Shown: piece after piece, positions 27,131 through 35,670 of the stretch
How the letters are laid out: each line of letters begins with the position of its first letter
Numbering within the stretch: the stretch's first letter is position 1
Source: Muribaculaceae bacterium
Lineage (GTDB): Bacteria; Bacteroidota; Bacteroidia; Bacteroidales; Muribaculaceae
Assembly (NCBI GenBank): GCA_029057985.1
Contig: JAIDYR010000108.1
Location: 1 to 60,990 of the forward strand
Reading direction: 5' to 3'
Length of the DNA stretch: 60,990 nucleotides
The notes under the pieces: generated by a model
The model's database searches: none
What the model was told of the DNA's origin: nothing
Seen by the model: the letters and a program-made list of their open reading frames with translations, nothing else
Translations under genes and position numbers: made by a program

Positions 27131-28651
27131 ATGGATAATAAATCCTTTCAGATGGTGGCCAAGACTTTTCAAGGCCTCGAAGAAGTTCTACGCGACGAAC
27201 TTATCGCGCTCGGCGCCCAAAATGTAGAGACCGGCACCCGAATGGTCTCTTTTGAGGGCGATCTGGAATTGATGTATAAGGCCAATCTCTGTTGCCGCAC
27301 AGCCTTACGCATCCTCAAGCCTATCGCTAAATTCTCAGCCTCCGACACCGACGAACTCTATGACTTCGTCCGCGACTTCAAATGGGAGGATTATATGACT
27401 GCCAAATCTACTTTCTGCGTCGATTCGACGGTCAACAGTCCGGGATTTCCCCATTCGAAATATGTCACTTATCGGGTAAAGGACGGCATCGTCGACCATT
27501 TCCGCGACACTTGCGGCGAGCGGCCGTCGATCCGCCTTGAGAAAGCCGACGTGCAGCTGAACGTCCACATCGCGGATACCCGCGTCACTATCTCTCTCGA
27601 TTCAAGCGGCGAGCCTCTCAACCGCCGCGGCTACCGCGTCGAACAGACTGAGGCTCCGATAAATGAGGTTCTTGCCGCAGGAATCATCATGCTGACAGGA
27701 TGGCACGGCGAGACTGATTTCGCTGACCCGATGTGCGGCTCCGGCACATTCCCCATCGAAGCTGCCCTCATAGCGGGCAACATCAATCCCGGCATCTATC
27801 GCGAAGGCTTCGCTTTCGAGAAATGGCCTGACTTCGACAGCGAACTCTTCGAGACCCTCTATAACGACGACGAAGGAGAACGCGATATCACATGCCGCAT
27901 ACTCTGCGGAGACAAAGACCCGGAAGCAGTGCGCATCGCACGCCGGAACATCAAGGCTGCCCGCCTCGAATCAAATATCAATATCGTCTGCCGTCCGATG
28001 CAGGAATGGGATGAGAATGAGAATCCGGGCGGCATCTTAGTGACAAATCCGCCCTATGGCGAGCGCATCCGCCCTGCCGACATGGATATCCTTTACCGCC
28101 AGCTCGGCGAGACCCTCAAATTCCATTTCCAGGGATGGAACGCTTGGATCCTCGGCTATAAAGACGAGCATTTCGCATCCATCGGACTCAAGCCCTCCGT
28201 AAAATATCCCATACTTAACGGGGCTCTGGAATGTTCGCTCCGCGAATATGTGCTTTTCGAGGGTAAATACAATGACTTCCGCGCCGACGGCGGCTCAGTG
28301 AAGAATCATTCGCGCGAGGAAACTCCGCGCAATAACCGCCACTATAAATCGGAACGGGAATGGGAACAGGAGACACGCCCCTATAAAAAGAAATTCACAC
28401 GCGATCGCCGGCGCGAAGATTATCCGGACTTTGATAACCGCGGGGAATACCGGCCGGCAGGGAAGTCGTTCACACACCGCAAATCGGGCGACGCACCCGG
28501 ACAATACCGCGGATCGTCTTCTCCTGCACGCAAAGTGACCGACAAAGGACCTCGCCTTTCCGAATCATCCACGGCCTTCTCAAGCCCCGTCTTCATGCGA
28601 ACACGCAAGTCGCGCTTCTCCAAGCGCGAAGACAAGGAGACTAATGAATAG
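27131..28651 (+). CDS. rlmL: THUMP-domain 23S rRNA (guanine-N2) methyltransferase, RlmL-like
   Basis: 506 residues from ATG 27131; an upstream TTG adds 25 residues without family similarity. The N-terminus (QMVAKTFQGLEEVLRDEL) and THUMP region precede a SAM methyltransferase domain with FADPMCGSGTFPIEAALIA and the catalytic ILVTNPPYGERI. This family makes m2G2445 in 23S rRNA. The last ~115 residues are a highly basic, arginine-rich tail predicted disordered, probably for RNA binding. The end overlaps the next gene by 8 bp. Confidence 0.92.
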   Translation: MDNKSFQMVAKTFQGLEEVLRDELIALGAQNVETGTRMVSFEGDLELMYKANLCCRTALRILKPIAKFSASDTDELYDFVRDFKWEDYMTAKSTFCVDSTVNSPGFPHSKYVTYRVKDGIVDHFRDTCGERPSIRLEKADVQLNVHIADTRVTISLDSSGEPLNRRGYRVEQTEAPINEVLAAGIIMLTGWHGETDFADPMCGSGTFPIEAALIAGNINPGIYREGFAFEKWPDFDSELFETLYNDDEGERDITCRILCGDKDPEAVRIARRNIKAARLESNINIVCRPMQEWDENENPGGILVTNPPYGERIRPADMDILYRQLGETLKFHFQGWNAWILGYKDEHFASIGLKPSVKYPILNGALECSLREYVLFEGKYNDFRADGGSVKNHSREETPRNNRHYKSEREWEQETRPYKKKFTRDRRREDYPDFDNRGEYRPAGKSFTHRKSGDAPGQYRGSSSPARKVTDKGPRLSESSTAFSSPVFMRTRKSRFSKREDKETNE

Positions 28652-29612
28652 GAGAGTGCTATATCCCGCGGGGATGGCGGGGATCATCATCCTCTGTGTG
28701 CTCCTCGCTCTGCTCGGAGCCCTGAGGGCGTTTCCGACGCCTCAACCGCTTGACTTCGGAATTGCCATAGACTCACCCAATCTTTGGAATTTCACTCCTT
28801 TATGGGGTGAAATTCTTAATGTCGCGGGATTGGGTCTATGTGCGATCGTGCTCTTCTTCATCAATAAGAATTTCAGTCTTATAAAGACCGGGCAACCTCT
28901 TGGAGCATCCTTTTTTCTTCCTCTATGCTTCAGCAATCTGATAGTCGGAGGGCATTGGAGCGCGACTCCCGTCGTCACTCTGATAGTCCTGCTCATCTAT
29001 GCCTGCCTTTTTAATTCCTACAAGACCCGGAATGCCACACGGTCAATGTTTTTCGTCGCCACCTGCCTGTCAGTAGGATCGATGTTCGAATATTCATTCA
29101 TTCCAATAGGTCTGGCCGCATTCGCGGCGTCATTCCTCATGGAGGCCATGCGTCCTAAAGAATTTCTGGCAATGGGACTCGGACTGATTGCCCCGTATTG
29201 GGTAGCGATCGGATTCGGATTGGTCAATCCCCTGGAATTAAGGCTTCCTCATCCTGTCACGATCTTTGCAGGCAATCTGACTCCCGAGATCTTCCTGACA
29301 CTTACAGTTGCAGGCATAATGGCGCTTTGCGCCGTAATCCTGTCGCTCTATAACGGCCTGATTCTCTATGCCGGAAATACCCGCGTGCGCCGATCTCTGC
29401 TGGTAATGAATACTTTTGGAGTAATCTCGGCTATCTGCATGCTTCTCGATGTCTACAATGCGCACGCTTATCTGGGCGTCTGCAATATATGGGTCGCCAT
29501 GCAGTTGGCCAATCTCTTCGCTCTACGCGATCTGCGACGCGGCGGACTGCTGTTCTGGCTTCTTCAATTAGTAATTTTTTCTCTCTCGATGATATATATG
29601 CTCGCCGCATAA
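28644..29612 (+). CDS. Multi-pass membrane protein of unknown function
   Basis: 322 residues with about eight or nine hydrophobic helices, for example GIIILCVLLALLGAL near the N-terminus and LLFWLLQLVIFSLSMIYML at the C-terminus. I do not recognise a family; it could belong to one of the uncharacterised Bacteroidetes membrane families. It overlaps rlmL by 8 bp and precedes pdxB by 11 bp, so it is part of a rlmL-X-pdxB-rnhA-queG unit. Confidence 0.75.
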   Translation: MNRRVLYPAGMAGIIILCVLLALLGALRAFPTPQPLDFGIAIDSPNLWNFTPLWGEILNVAGLGLCAIVLFFINKNFSLIKTGQPLGASFFLPLCFSNLIVGGHWSATPVVTLIVLLIYACLFNSYKTRNATRSMFFVATCLSVGSMFEYSFIPIGLAAFAASFLMEAMRPKEFLAMGLGLIAPYWVAIGFGLVNPLELRLPHPVTIFAGNLTPEIFLTLTVAGIMALCAVILSLYNGLILYAGNTRVRRSLLVMNTFGVISAICMLLDVYNAHAYLGVCNIWVAMQLANLFALRDLRRGGLLFWLLQLVIFSLSMIYMLAA

Positions 29613-29623
29613 TCCATGCTTTT

Positions 29624-30616
29624 ATGAAACCTCTGCTTATTATCGATAATGCAATCCCATTTCTCGAAGGACGCCTTGATCGCGACTTTGACTGTCGGAT
29701 TCTCCGGCCCGCTGAAATCAGCCCGGATGCCGTCAAGGATGCGAAAGGCCTGCTGGTGCGCACGCGTACCCGTTGCAATGCCGGACTGCTCGAAGGTTCT
29801 TCAGTAGATTTCGTCGCGACAGGCACTATCGGAATGGATCACTTCGACATCCCTTATCTCGAAAGCCGACATATCGACTGGCAGAACGCACCCGGATGCA
29901 ACGCTCCCGCCGTCGCGCAGTACGTCTGGCGTGCCCTCGCCCAACTCGGATTCGATCCCAAGTCGCATACTCTCGGAGTAGTAGGCAAAGGGAATGTCGG
30001 CTCAATAGTCACCGAATGGGGACGGAAACTGGGGGCCGAAGTCTTAGTCTGCGACCCGCCGCGCAAGGATGCCGGATTTTCGGATGAAGAATATCTGCAA
30101 TTAGACGAACTGATGAGCCGCGCGGATGCCGTCACTTTCCATACGCCCCTGCTAAAATCCACTCATCATCTTGCCGGCAGAGAAATGCTGGAAAAACTTC
30201 GTCGCGGCGCTATTATAATCAACGCCGCGCGCGGAGGAGTGATAGACGAAGCTGCACTCGAAGAAATAATGGAGAAGAAAGGATTGAAAGTTGCCATTGA
30301 CACATGGGAAGGGGAGCCGCGTCTTAACAGGCGTATGCTCGAAAAAGCTGACATTGCGACTTTCCATATCGCAGGCTATTCACGCCAGGGAAAGGAACGC
30401 GCCTCTTACGCTATTCTTTCAGGACTCGAACGTCACTTCGGCGTAAGCCTCGACAAGTCCGGGCTGACCGGACCCTACCGAAGCCCTGATAACCTGACCC
30501 TCGAAGCGATACGCGAATCCTACGACATAATGGCCGATGACGCTGAATTCCGACGCCGACCCGAGGATTTCGAATCACTCCGCGATAATTATCAGCTCCG
30601 CGAAGAACTCCAATAG
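29624..30616 (+). CDS. pdxB: 4-phosphoerythronate dehydrogenase
   Basis: 330 residues from ATG 29624; a longer frame overlaps the previous gene and is not convincing. NAD-dependent D-2-hydroxyacid dehydrogenase family, second step of the DXP-independent pyridoxal-phosphate route. NAD motif GVVGKGNVGSIV (about 114-125), catalytic-type FHTPLLKSTHHLAG and INAARGGVIDEAALEE, and FHIAGYSRQGKERASY, which is typical of PdxB rather than other dehydrogenases of the family. It lacks part of the C-terminal dimerisation domain length of E. coli PdxB (378). Confidence 0.88.
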   Translation: MKPLLIIDNAIPFLEGRLDRDFDCRILRPAEISPDAVKDAKGLLVRTRTRCNAGLLEGSSVDFVATGTIGMDHFDIPYLESRHIDWQNAPGCNAPAVAQYVWRALAQLGFDPKSHTLGVVGKGNVGSIVTEWGRKLGAEVLVCDPPRKDAGFSDEEYLQLDELMSRADAVTFHTPLLKSTHHLAGREMLEKLRRGAIIINAARGGVIDEAALEEIMEKKGLKVAIDTWEGEPRLNRRMLEKADIATFHIAGYSRQGKERASYAILSGLERHFGVSLDKSGLTGPYRSPDNLTLEAIRESYDIMADDAEFRRRPEDFESLRDNYQLREELQ

Positions 30617-30668
30617 CAGGGGGAGCCCTAATCAAGAGCCCTATATATTTCCCAAATCAGGCAATCGA

Positions 30669-31340
30669 ATGAAATATTATACCGTATGGGTAGGGCGTCA
30701 TCCCGGAGTCTACGACACGTGGGATGATTGCCTCGAACAGGTCAAAAACTTCCCCGGAGCCAGATATAAATCCTATGGCTCGGCAGCAGCCGCTACCGAA
30801 GCCTACCGGATGGGCTGCGCCGAAGAAGACAGCGGCGATCTGACGCGCCTGCTCAACGGCGCCGGAGAGGCGCGCGAAAGAAAGCGCGGGAAGTCGGCCA
30901 AGCCCTCTCCCAAGCATTATATGGATAACCCGGAGGTTGACCTCAACGCCTGGGCAGTCGATGCAGCGTGCTCGAAAAATCCCGGTCCTGTGGAATATCG
31001 CGGCGTCGACCTCATGAGCGGCGAAGAACTCTTCAGGGTAGGTCCGCTGCAGGGAGGCACCAACAATCTGGGCGAATTTCTTGCCATTGTCCATGCCCTG
31101 GCTCTCCAGGAAAAGATGGGCATAACGCGGCCGATCTATTCAGATTCGGTCTCAGGCATGGCCTGGGTAAGAAACCGCTGCATCCGCACAACCCTTACCG
31201 AGACAGCCGAGAATGCTCCGCTCTTCAATCTTCTCCGCCGTGGAATCCACTGGCTGAATACCCATACATGGAAATCCCGCATCATGAAATGGGATACTCC
31301 CCGCTGGGGTGAGATTCCGGCTGATTTCGGACGAAAATGA
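30669..31340 (+). CDS. rnhA: Ribonuclease H1 with N-terminal viroplasmin-like (RNA-DNA hybrid binding) domain
   Basis: 223 residues from ATG 30669. The N-terminus (YYTVWVGRHPGVYDTWDDC...FPGARYKSY) is the caulimovirus viroplasmin/HBD domain found in eukaryotic-type RNase H1. The C-terminal RNase H domain carries the carboxylates in AVDAACSKNPG, NNLGEFLAIVHAL and IYSDSVSGMAW. It removes RNA from RNA-DNA hybrids. Its last codons overlap the start of queG by 4 bp. Confidence 0.9.
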   Translation: MKYYTVWVGRHPGVYDTWDDCLEQVKNFPGARYKSYGSAAAATEAYRMGCAEEDSGDLTRLLNGAGEARERKRGKSAKPSPKHYMDNPEVDLNAWAVDAACSKNPGPVEYRGVDLMSGEELFRVGPLQGGTNNLGEFLAIVHALALQEKMGITRPIYSDSVSGMAWVRNRCIRTTLTETAENAPLFNLLRRGIHWLNTHTWKSRIMKWDTPRWGEIPADFGRK

Positions 31341-32335
31341 TAAGATCAATTCTACTGGATACTTCTACAGGCGCATGCGCTTACGGCATCACGAGAATAG
31401 GAGAGATCCCGCGGGAAATCATGGAAGCCTATCGGTCATGGCTCGATGCAGGCTTCGCAGCCGGCATGGACTATATGGCCAATCATCTTCAGATTCGCCA
31501 TAATCCGGAGTTATTGCTTCCGGGATCTAAAACCGTCATTTCCCTCGCCTTCCCTTATTCTCCGCGCCAATGGCGCGAAATTAGCCTCCCTGCCATCGCT
31601 TCGTATGCTTATGGAAGAGATTATCATGACGCGATCAGAAAGCGGCTTGCAGAGGCCGTAGAACGCTTGAAACGACTTTTTGAAGGGGAATATCGGATCT
31701 GCATAGATTCAGCTCCGGTTTTCGAGAGATATTGGGCTGAAAAATGCGGTATAGGACGCAGAGCCGACAACGGCTTGATTTCCGTCAGGGGATATGGCAC
31801 CCGGATATTCCTTGCTGAAATCCTGTCTACTGCGGAGTTGCCGGAAGATAGCGTCACGCTGATGCCGGGTGCTGACTGCATTTCAAAAAATAATATTCAG
31901 TCATGCATTCACTGCGGAAAATGTCGCAGGGCATGTCCGGCGGGGGCCTTAAAAGAGGATTCTTCGGTAGATGCGAGAGTATGCCTGAGTTATCTGACAA
32001 TAGAACATCGCGGAGATTGGGATGCGATAGGGGCGGAAGCTATGTCAACTCCCGCCGGACGGCTGACTCTATTCGGATGCGATATTTGCCAGAATGTCTG
32101 CCCGATGAATTCTCCTTTGAATAATTTCGTACCTCCGACAGAGATAGGGGAGTTCTCCCCATCCCATACACTTTTGACAATGAATGCCGAAGAAGCAAAA
32201 AAGATGACTCAGTCTGAGTTTTCAAAAGTATTTAAAGGCTCGGCCATCAAACGCACCAAACTCGCCGGATTCCTCCGCAACGCCGATAATCTGCGAAAAT
32301 CGGCCGAAGACTCATCTCCGGCCGATTGCGTGTAG
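31337..32335 (+). CDS. queG: Epoxyqueuosine reductase QueG
   Basis: 332 residues. Cobalamin- and [4Fe-4S]-dependent last step of queuosine synthesis on tRNA. Two cluster motifs are clear, CIHCGKCRRACPAG and CDICQNVCPMN. The N-terminal region (GITRIGEIPREIMEAYRSWL) fits the family. It overlaps rnhA by 4 bp, suggesting coupling. Last gene of the rlmL-queG unit, followed by the repeat-rich zone. Confidence 0.94.
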   Translation: MIRSILLDTSTGACAYGITRIGEIPREIMEAYRSWLDAGFAAGMDYMANHLQIRHNPELLLPGSKTVISLAFPYSPRQWREISLPAIASYAYGRDYHDAIRKRLAEAVERLKRLFEGEYRICIDSAPVFERYWAEKCGIGRRADNGLISVRGYGTRIFLAEILSTAELPEDSVTLMPGADCISKNNIQSCIHCGKCRRACPAGALKEDSSVDARVCLSYLTIEHRGDWDAIGAEAMSTPAGRLTLFGCDICQNVCPMNSPLNNFVPPTEIGEFSPSHTLLTMNAEEAKKMTQSEFSKVFKGSAIKRTKLAGFLRNADNLRKSAEDSSPADCV

Positions 32336-32403
32336 TTCTTTTTTAGAATTGGTAATGTGTGAAATGTCTAACTAAATAAATACTTTTTTCCTTCCGCGGC
32401 TCA

Positions 32404-32586
32404 GAGCCTGTTTACTAAGAAGTGTTAAAATTTCATTTTGATCGAATATCAACGATAAAACGCCCATCTTTTGGCCATTTTCGATCTTTTCATCAGTCGC
32501 GATGCCCGCATCGCTCCTTCTTCAAAAATCGAAACTGTCTCAAAATCTGTACATTTTCTCGTTAACATTCTTTAGTAAACCGGCTC
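32404..32586 (+). mobile_element. MITE-like element, full-length copy 1 (183 bp)
   Basis: Begins GAGCCTGTTTACTAAGAA and ends with the inverted partner TTCTTTAGTAAACCGGCTC; terminal inverted repeats are about 24 bp with a few mismatches. It has the same length and about 93 percent identity by eye with the copy at 34811-34993, in opposite orientation. Flanks are TCA and TTA, so a target duplication is not intact here. No open frame of transposase type. TIR sequence and a TNA-type target suggest mobilisation by an IS5-group transposase (inference). Confidence 0.85.
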
Positions 32587-32659
32587 TTAATCGTCGTAGT
32601 AATGTGCACAAGAGTTGATATATGCACGAAGGATCTTTTCAATAAAGTGCATCATAATC

Positions 32660-32813
32660 TCTAAAGTTTAGTAAGGCCGGTGGAAACGGCCGTAGTGAAT
32701 AAATGTTGCCTTCGAGGGAAAAATGCACGTAGCATTCCGGAGCTGATAACGAGTGAAAAATTACCCCGGCGAGCGCAACTCTTTACGCTCTCATCCTCGA
32801 TTTTGATAGAATT
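32660..32813 (-). ncRNA. Candidate structured small RNA with a four-way junction
   Basis: On the minus strand a -7 box TAACTTTG (32820-32827) precedes about 150 nt that fold neatly: a closing stem TCGAGG/CCTCGA (32795-32800 with 32712-32717) encloses three hairpins at 32771-32790 (GAGCG/CGCTC), 32737-32769 (CCGG + GGTAA with TTATC + CCGG) and 32722-32736 (AATGC/GCATT). A fourth hairpin GGCCG/CGGCC lies at 32675-32691 near the 3' end. One pair is G-U on the minus strand and A-C on the plus strand, favouring minus-strand transcription. No matching gene follows, so it is not a simple riboswitch. I do not recognise the family. Confidence 0.45.
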
Positions 32814-32819
32814 ACAACG

Positions 32820-32827
32820 CAAAGTTA
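32820..32827 (-). promoter_or_regulatory. -7 promoter box for the candidate structured RNA
   Basis: Reverse-strand TAACTTTG matches the Bacteroidetes -7 consensus TAnnTTTG. The -33 region has no good TTTG at the ideal distance (the nearest TTTTTG is 12 bp upstream), so the promoter is only partly supported. Confidence 0.4.
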
Positions 32828-32977
32828 ATAAAAAATGTTCAAAAATTATGTTTTACAACATATTTTTCTTCAATTTTTACCAAACTCTTCTTTTTATCAT
32901 AATCTTACTGAATCCGCAGTATGCCGATATACAACAGTTTGTAGCGACACGATTCTTTGCATCCACGCTCATAACGG

Positions 32978-33763
32978 TCAGAGCAGATAGACTCTGACCG
33001 ACCCTACGGGTAGCTTGCCGATCAGTTGCAACGGAATGTGTTCCGAGTCGGCCGATAGCCAGGCTTCTATATTGTCGCTCGATTTCTTGCGGCCTTCAGT
33101 CGTGAAGCTGAAAGTAATCTTGATGGCATCGCGTTGGGTGCCATTACGGAGTTTTATTCGCTCCTTGCCGACATAGCGGATAGTCAGCAACTCCACTTTC
33201 GAACCAGAAAAGATATTGGTTGAAAAGGTCTTTTTCTGTTCAAGGGCGCGATAATCAAGTGTTCGCAGCCAATAGAATACGCTCAGCATATCGTAAGCCT
33301 GCCCGGAGGCGGAAAAATTATTCTTACTACTGCTCTTCACACCTTTCTTGTCGATTTTAGTTCGGCTGACGGCTGCCGAGACCTTATTGCCACTGCGCGA
33401 ATATGCTATATCATCCCGCCGATAGGAGCCTCCCTCATGAGATATCTTTGAATAGGAGATAGGAAAGAATCCGGTCTTGCTTACTGAGCAGAGCAGAGTA
33501 TCGCGCACTTTAAATATCTTATCCGCCCAAGGCTTGGTTTTTGCCGTCAAGGTCAAATGATAGTTAGAGCCTTTACCTCGCAATGATAGCGTGGCGTCAG
33601 CCGCGTCCTTATGGACAAGGCCCCATTTATAGGTGATGACATAATGCAGCGTTTCGTCGGAAAATCCGGCGGCTGAGATCTTTGCGGGCCAAAGGGACGC
33701 AATAAAGATAGCTAATATCCCGGTCAGATAAGATATTGAGTATTTAAATCCTTTTCTATCCAT
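32978..33763 (-). CDS. DUF3108-type exported protein
   Basis: 261 residues from ATG 33763; a TTG 24 bp upstream is an alternative start. The N-terminus has a hydrophobic signal segment (YLTGILAIFIASLWPAKISA), then a beta-rich domain beginning ETLHYVITYKWGLVHKDAADATLSL, which resembles the DUF3108 family of periplasmic or outer-membrane-associated beta proteins of unknown function. No catalytic motif is apparent. It is transcribed alone, convergent with queG. Confidence 0.75.
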   Translation of the reverse strand: MDRKGFKYSISYLTGILAIFIASLWPAKISAAGFSDETLHYVITYKWGLVHKDAADATLSLRGKGSNYHLTLTAKTKPWADKIFKVRDTLLCSVSKTGFFPISYSKISHEGGSYRRDDIAYSRSGNKVSAAVSRTKIDKKGVKSSSKNNFSASGQAYDMLSVFYWLRTLDYRALEQKKTFSTNIFSGSKVELLTIRYVGKERIKLRNGTQRDAIKITFSFTTEGRKKSSDNIEAWLSADSEHIPLQLIGKLPVGSVRVYLL

Positions 33764-33855
33764 AAAAATGCTATTTAAGTTTCGCAAGCGACCTTAAAAA
33801 TGTAACAAGTAAAAGTTCGAAATAATATACTGATCCTACGTGGCTTCGATAATAA

Positions 33856-33970
33856 GCCCCGCATAGCGCGGGCTATGCGTTAGGCCCGTACGCTGACCGC
33901 ATAGCGGGCGGCGGTGCGGGTATGAAAGATCCCGTAGCCTATCCACGCCCCGCACAGCGGGGCTATAAAT
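33856..33970. repeat. GC-rich interspersed repeat, copy A
   Basis: Starts GCCCCGCATAGCGCGGGCTA, contains CGTTAGGCCCG and a GCGGG-rich hairpin, and ends GCCCCGCACAGCGGGGCTAT. The same layout appears at 52295-52402. The ends are themselves short hairpins (CCCCGC/GCGGGG). Transcript-level or DNA-level role unknown. Confidence 0.7.
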
Positions 33971-34229
33971 AGAGAATCAGTCAATTTTTGACATATAAAA
34001 GTAGCAAAAGTAAAATTATTGGGATGAAAAAATATCATCCTCATCGAACTCAGGATAGGGTAGCGGCGTTATAAAGATGTAAGAACGATGAAAACGAGGC
34101 TTGCGCCCCTCCGGGCGGACAAAATCTCATAAAGAGGTAATAAATTCCGTCATAATCAAGTCCTCGAAAATATACATTGCTATAAGCGTTCTGAAAAAAG
34201 TTGTTATTGTTGTTTTAATTGAAGAATTC

Positions 34230-34256
34230 AGGCCGAAGCGATTTCGGCCTTTTTTC
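34230..34256 (+). terminator. Strong intrinsic terminator without an upstream gene
   Basis: AGGCCGAA (34230-34237) pairs with TTCGGCCT (34243-34250) across a 5-nt loop and is followed by TTTTTTCTTTT. The U-tract exists only on the plus strand, while the nearest annotated genes on both sides are on the minus strand. Confidence 0.75.
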
Positions 34257-34483
34257 TTTTCCACCACATATCCTCGGAATTCCTTCGCCTCCCGATTTCC
34301 TAATTACACGATGCTCTCCAACTCCTTACACGACGCTCTGCTCCCTATTATAACTCTTTGTTGACATGCTCAACAAAGTGAAGATAAGAAAGAATCTGAA
34401 TATCCTAAAACTTTGGCAATATCCTGTATTGACATTCCAAAATTTAGCATTTTCTTCACATTCTCACGCAACATGGAATGTTC

Positions 34484-34552
34484 GCCTTCTTTACGGCCCT
34501 CTTTACGGCCCTCTTTACGGCCTTCTTTACGGCCCTCTTTAAGACCCTCTTC
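34484..34552 (-). repeat. 12-bp tandem repeat encoding KEGR units
   Basis: Five to six copies of CTTTACGGCCCT (plus strand) with one-base variants encode (KEGR)n in the C-terminal half of the split Rpn gene. The same low-complexity stretch is common in this protein family. Being a multiple of three, copy number can change without frameshift. Confidence 0.9.
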
Positions 34553-34810
34553 GTGTTGGAGCTGACCATAATATTCCATCCCCGCTCTATCTTCTTCGAG
34601 TTTCATGCGGGATTCACTGTATTTTACTACTTCTTCATTTACCATGTGGCTTATATCGGCTGCATCGAAGAGCTCGTCAAACATCGGATAATCTTTCGGC
34701 TTCTCTTTCATTTTCTCCATATTTTTTGTTAAAAACAAACACCTTTCCAAATCAGTTTCACATTCATCAAGATTATTATACTTTAACGATGTCAGATCAA
34801 GAAACACTAA

Positions 34811-34993
34811 GAGCCGGTTTACTAAAGAATGTTAACGAGAAACTGCACAGATTTTGAGGCAGTTTCGATTTTTGAAGAAGGAGCGATGTGGGCATCGCGA
34901 CTGATGAAAAGAGCGAAAATGGCCAAAATATGGGCGTTTTATCGTTGATATTCTATCAAAATGATATTTTAACAGTTCTTAGTAAACAGGCTC
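34811..34993 (-). mobile_element. MITE-like element, full-length copy 2 (183 bp), inside the Rpn gene
   Basis: GAGCCGGTTTACTAAAGAAT at one end and ATTCTTAGTAAACAGGCTC-type inverted partner at the other. It is flanked on both sides by TAA (34808-34810 and 34994-34996), a 3-bp target-site duplication. Same length as copy 1 and inverted relative to it. It carries no open frame for a transposase. The insertion lies between the codons for N-L and V-F of the host gene. Confidence 0.92.
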
Positions 34994-35612
34994 TAAGTTC
35001 ATTTTATCAGAGAATGGCTGATGTGAATCTTCATCCATCAAAGTCACTCTTCTCATCACCTTTGGCGTATGGCCTAAAAGATGAAAATCCATAAGGTATA
35101 TACCATAAACTTTGGAAAAAGAGTATTTTTTACCCCTTATTATCTGATTCAGTATAGCATGAGTACAATATGCTATCGCACGATCAGAAAAAGTAGGTTG
35201 AATAGTGCGCTGCATCTCGACTATGACGTGCGACCCATCTGATGTCGTGCAATAAATATCAAATACGACCCGCTTATGATCTTCTCGGAAAGGTAATTGC
35301 TCCTTATCGAGATACTCAATATCTGTGATTTTCTCTTTTCCTTCAAGAGCGGCATTGAGCAATGTGATAAGATTATTCTTGTGCTCAGGTGACCCATATA
35401 CCTTTTTGAAAGCATAGTCGGTCATCAGATTCATATAGCGAGGGAACTCACCCATAATATAGTTTTTAGGTTTTCAATTGCGAATATAATACAAATAAGG
35501 CAAATAAACAAAACTCATAGAATTGATTACACAATTATTCCCATGAATTATATCAACTTGGTCTTAGGGGTTGCATATCGATTATGCTATATGATCTCGC
35601 ATGCGACCAGTA

Positions 35613-35636
35613 CATTCTTTAGTAAACTGGCCCTTA
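35613..35636. mobile_element. Solitary end of the MITE-like element
   Basis: CATTCTTTAGTAAACTGGCCCTTA differs from the end of copy 1 (CATTCTTTAGTAAACCGGCTCTTA) at two positions. The opposite end and interior are missing, so this is a decayed or truncated fourth copy. Confidence 0.7.
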
Positions 35637-35670
35637 CTCCTATGAATAACAATTCTATTAATCATGATTC

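Larger units (their letters stand above)
32336..32977. other. 642-bp intergenic region with an inverted-repeat element and a candidate RNA
   Basis: Between convergent queG and a DUF3108 gene. It contains a 183-bp element copy (32404-32586) and a predicted structured transcript on the minus strand (32660-32813), both listed separately. A short hairpin CGGTCAGAG/CTCTGACCG (32975-33000) overlaps the end of the DUF3108 gene and could act as its terminator. No coding potential. Confidence 0.6.
33764..34369. other. 606-bp gene-free region with GC-rich repeat and orphan terminator
   Basis: No gene longer than about 16 codons that I trust. It holds a GC-rich interspersed repeat (33856-33970) and a strong plus-strand intrinsic terminator (34230-34256) that follows no recognisable gene. 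The stretch 34000-34230 may therefore encode a small transcript, but I see no convincing promoter. Confidence 0.5.
34370..35455 (-). pseudogene. Rpn-family PD-(D/E)XK nuclease/transposase gene split by a 183-bp element
   Basis: The 5' part (34997-35455) encodes MTDYAFKKVYGSPEHKNNLI and the nuclease core FDIYCTTSDGSHVIVEMQRT, where D and ExQ are the usual Rpn catalytic pattern. The 3' part (34370-34807) begins FLDLTSLKYNN and ends with a KEGR-repeat helix and SIQDIAKVLGYS. Removing the element with one TAA duplication restores ...DKMNLVFLDLTSLK... in frame, giving an intact gene of about 299 codons. With the element present, translation stops inside it after LEPVY. The 3' part has a GTG at 34805-34807 but is unlikely to work alone. 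Such genes act as recombination-promoting nucleases. Confidence 0.9.

Noticed and set aside
29489..29623. Upstream start for pdxB overlapping the membrane protein gene
   Set aside because: The extension is arginine/serine-rich shadow coding; the ATG at 29624 gives the typical PdxB N-terminus.
32712..32800. Known riboswitch (SAM-I or cobalamin type) on either strand
   Set aside because: The conserved boxes of these families are not present and no matching gene follows on the minus strand.
34484..34552. Regular 12-bp repeats as a possible CRISPR or VNTR array
   Set aside because: Repeats are contiguous without spacers and encode KEGR units in the Rpn-family protein.
34811..34993. Full insertion sequence
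   Set aside because: 183 bp with no transposase frame; a non-autonomous element fits better.
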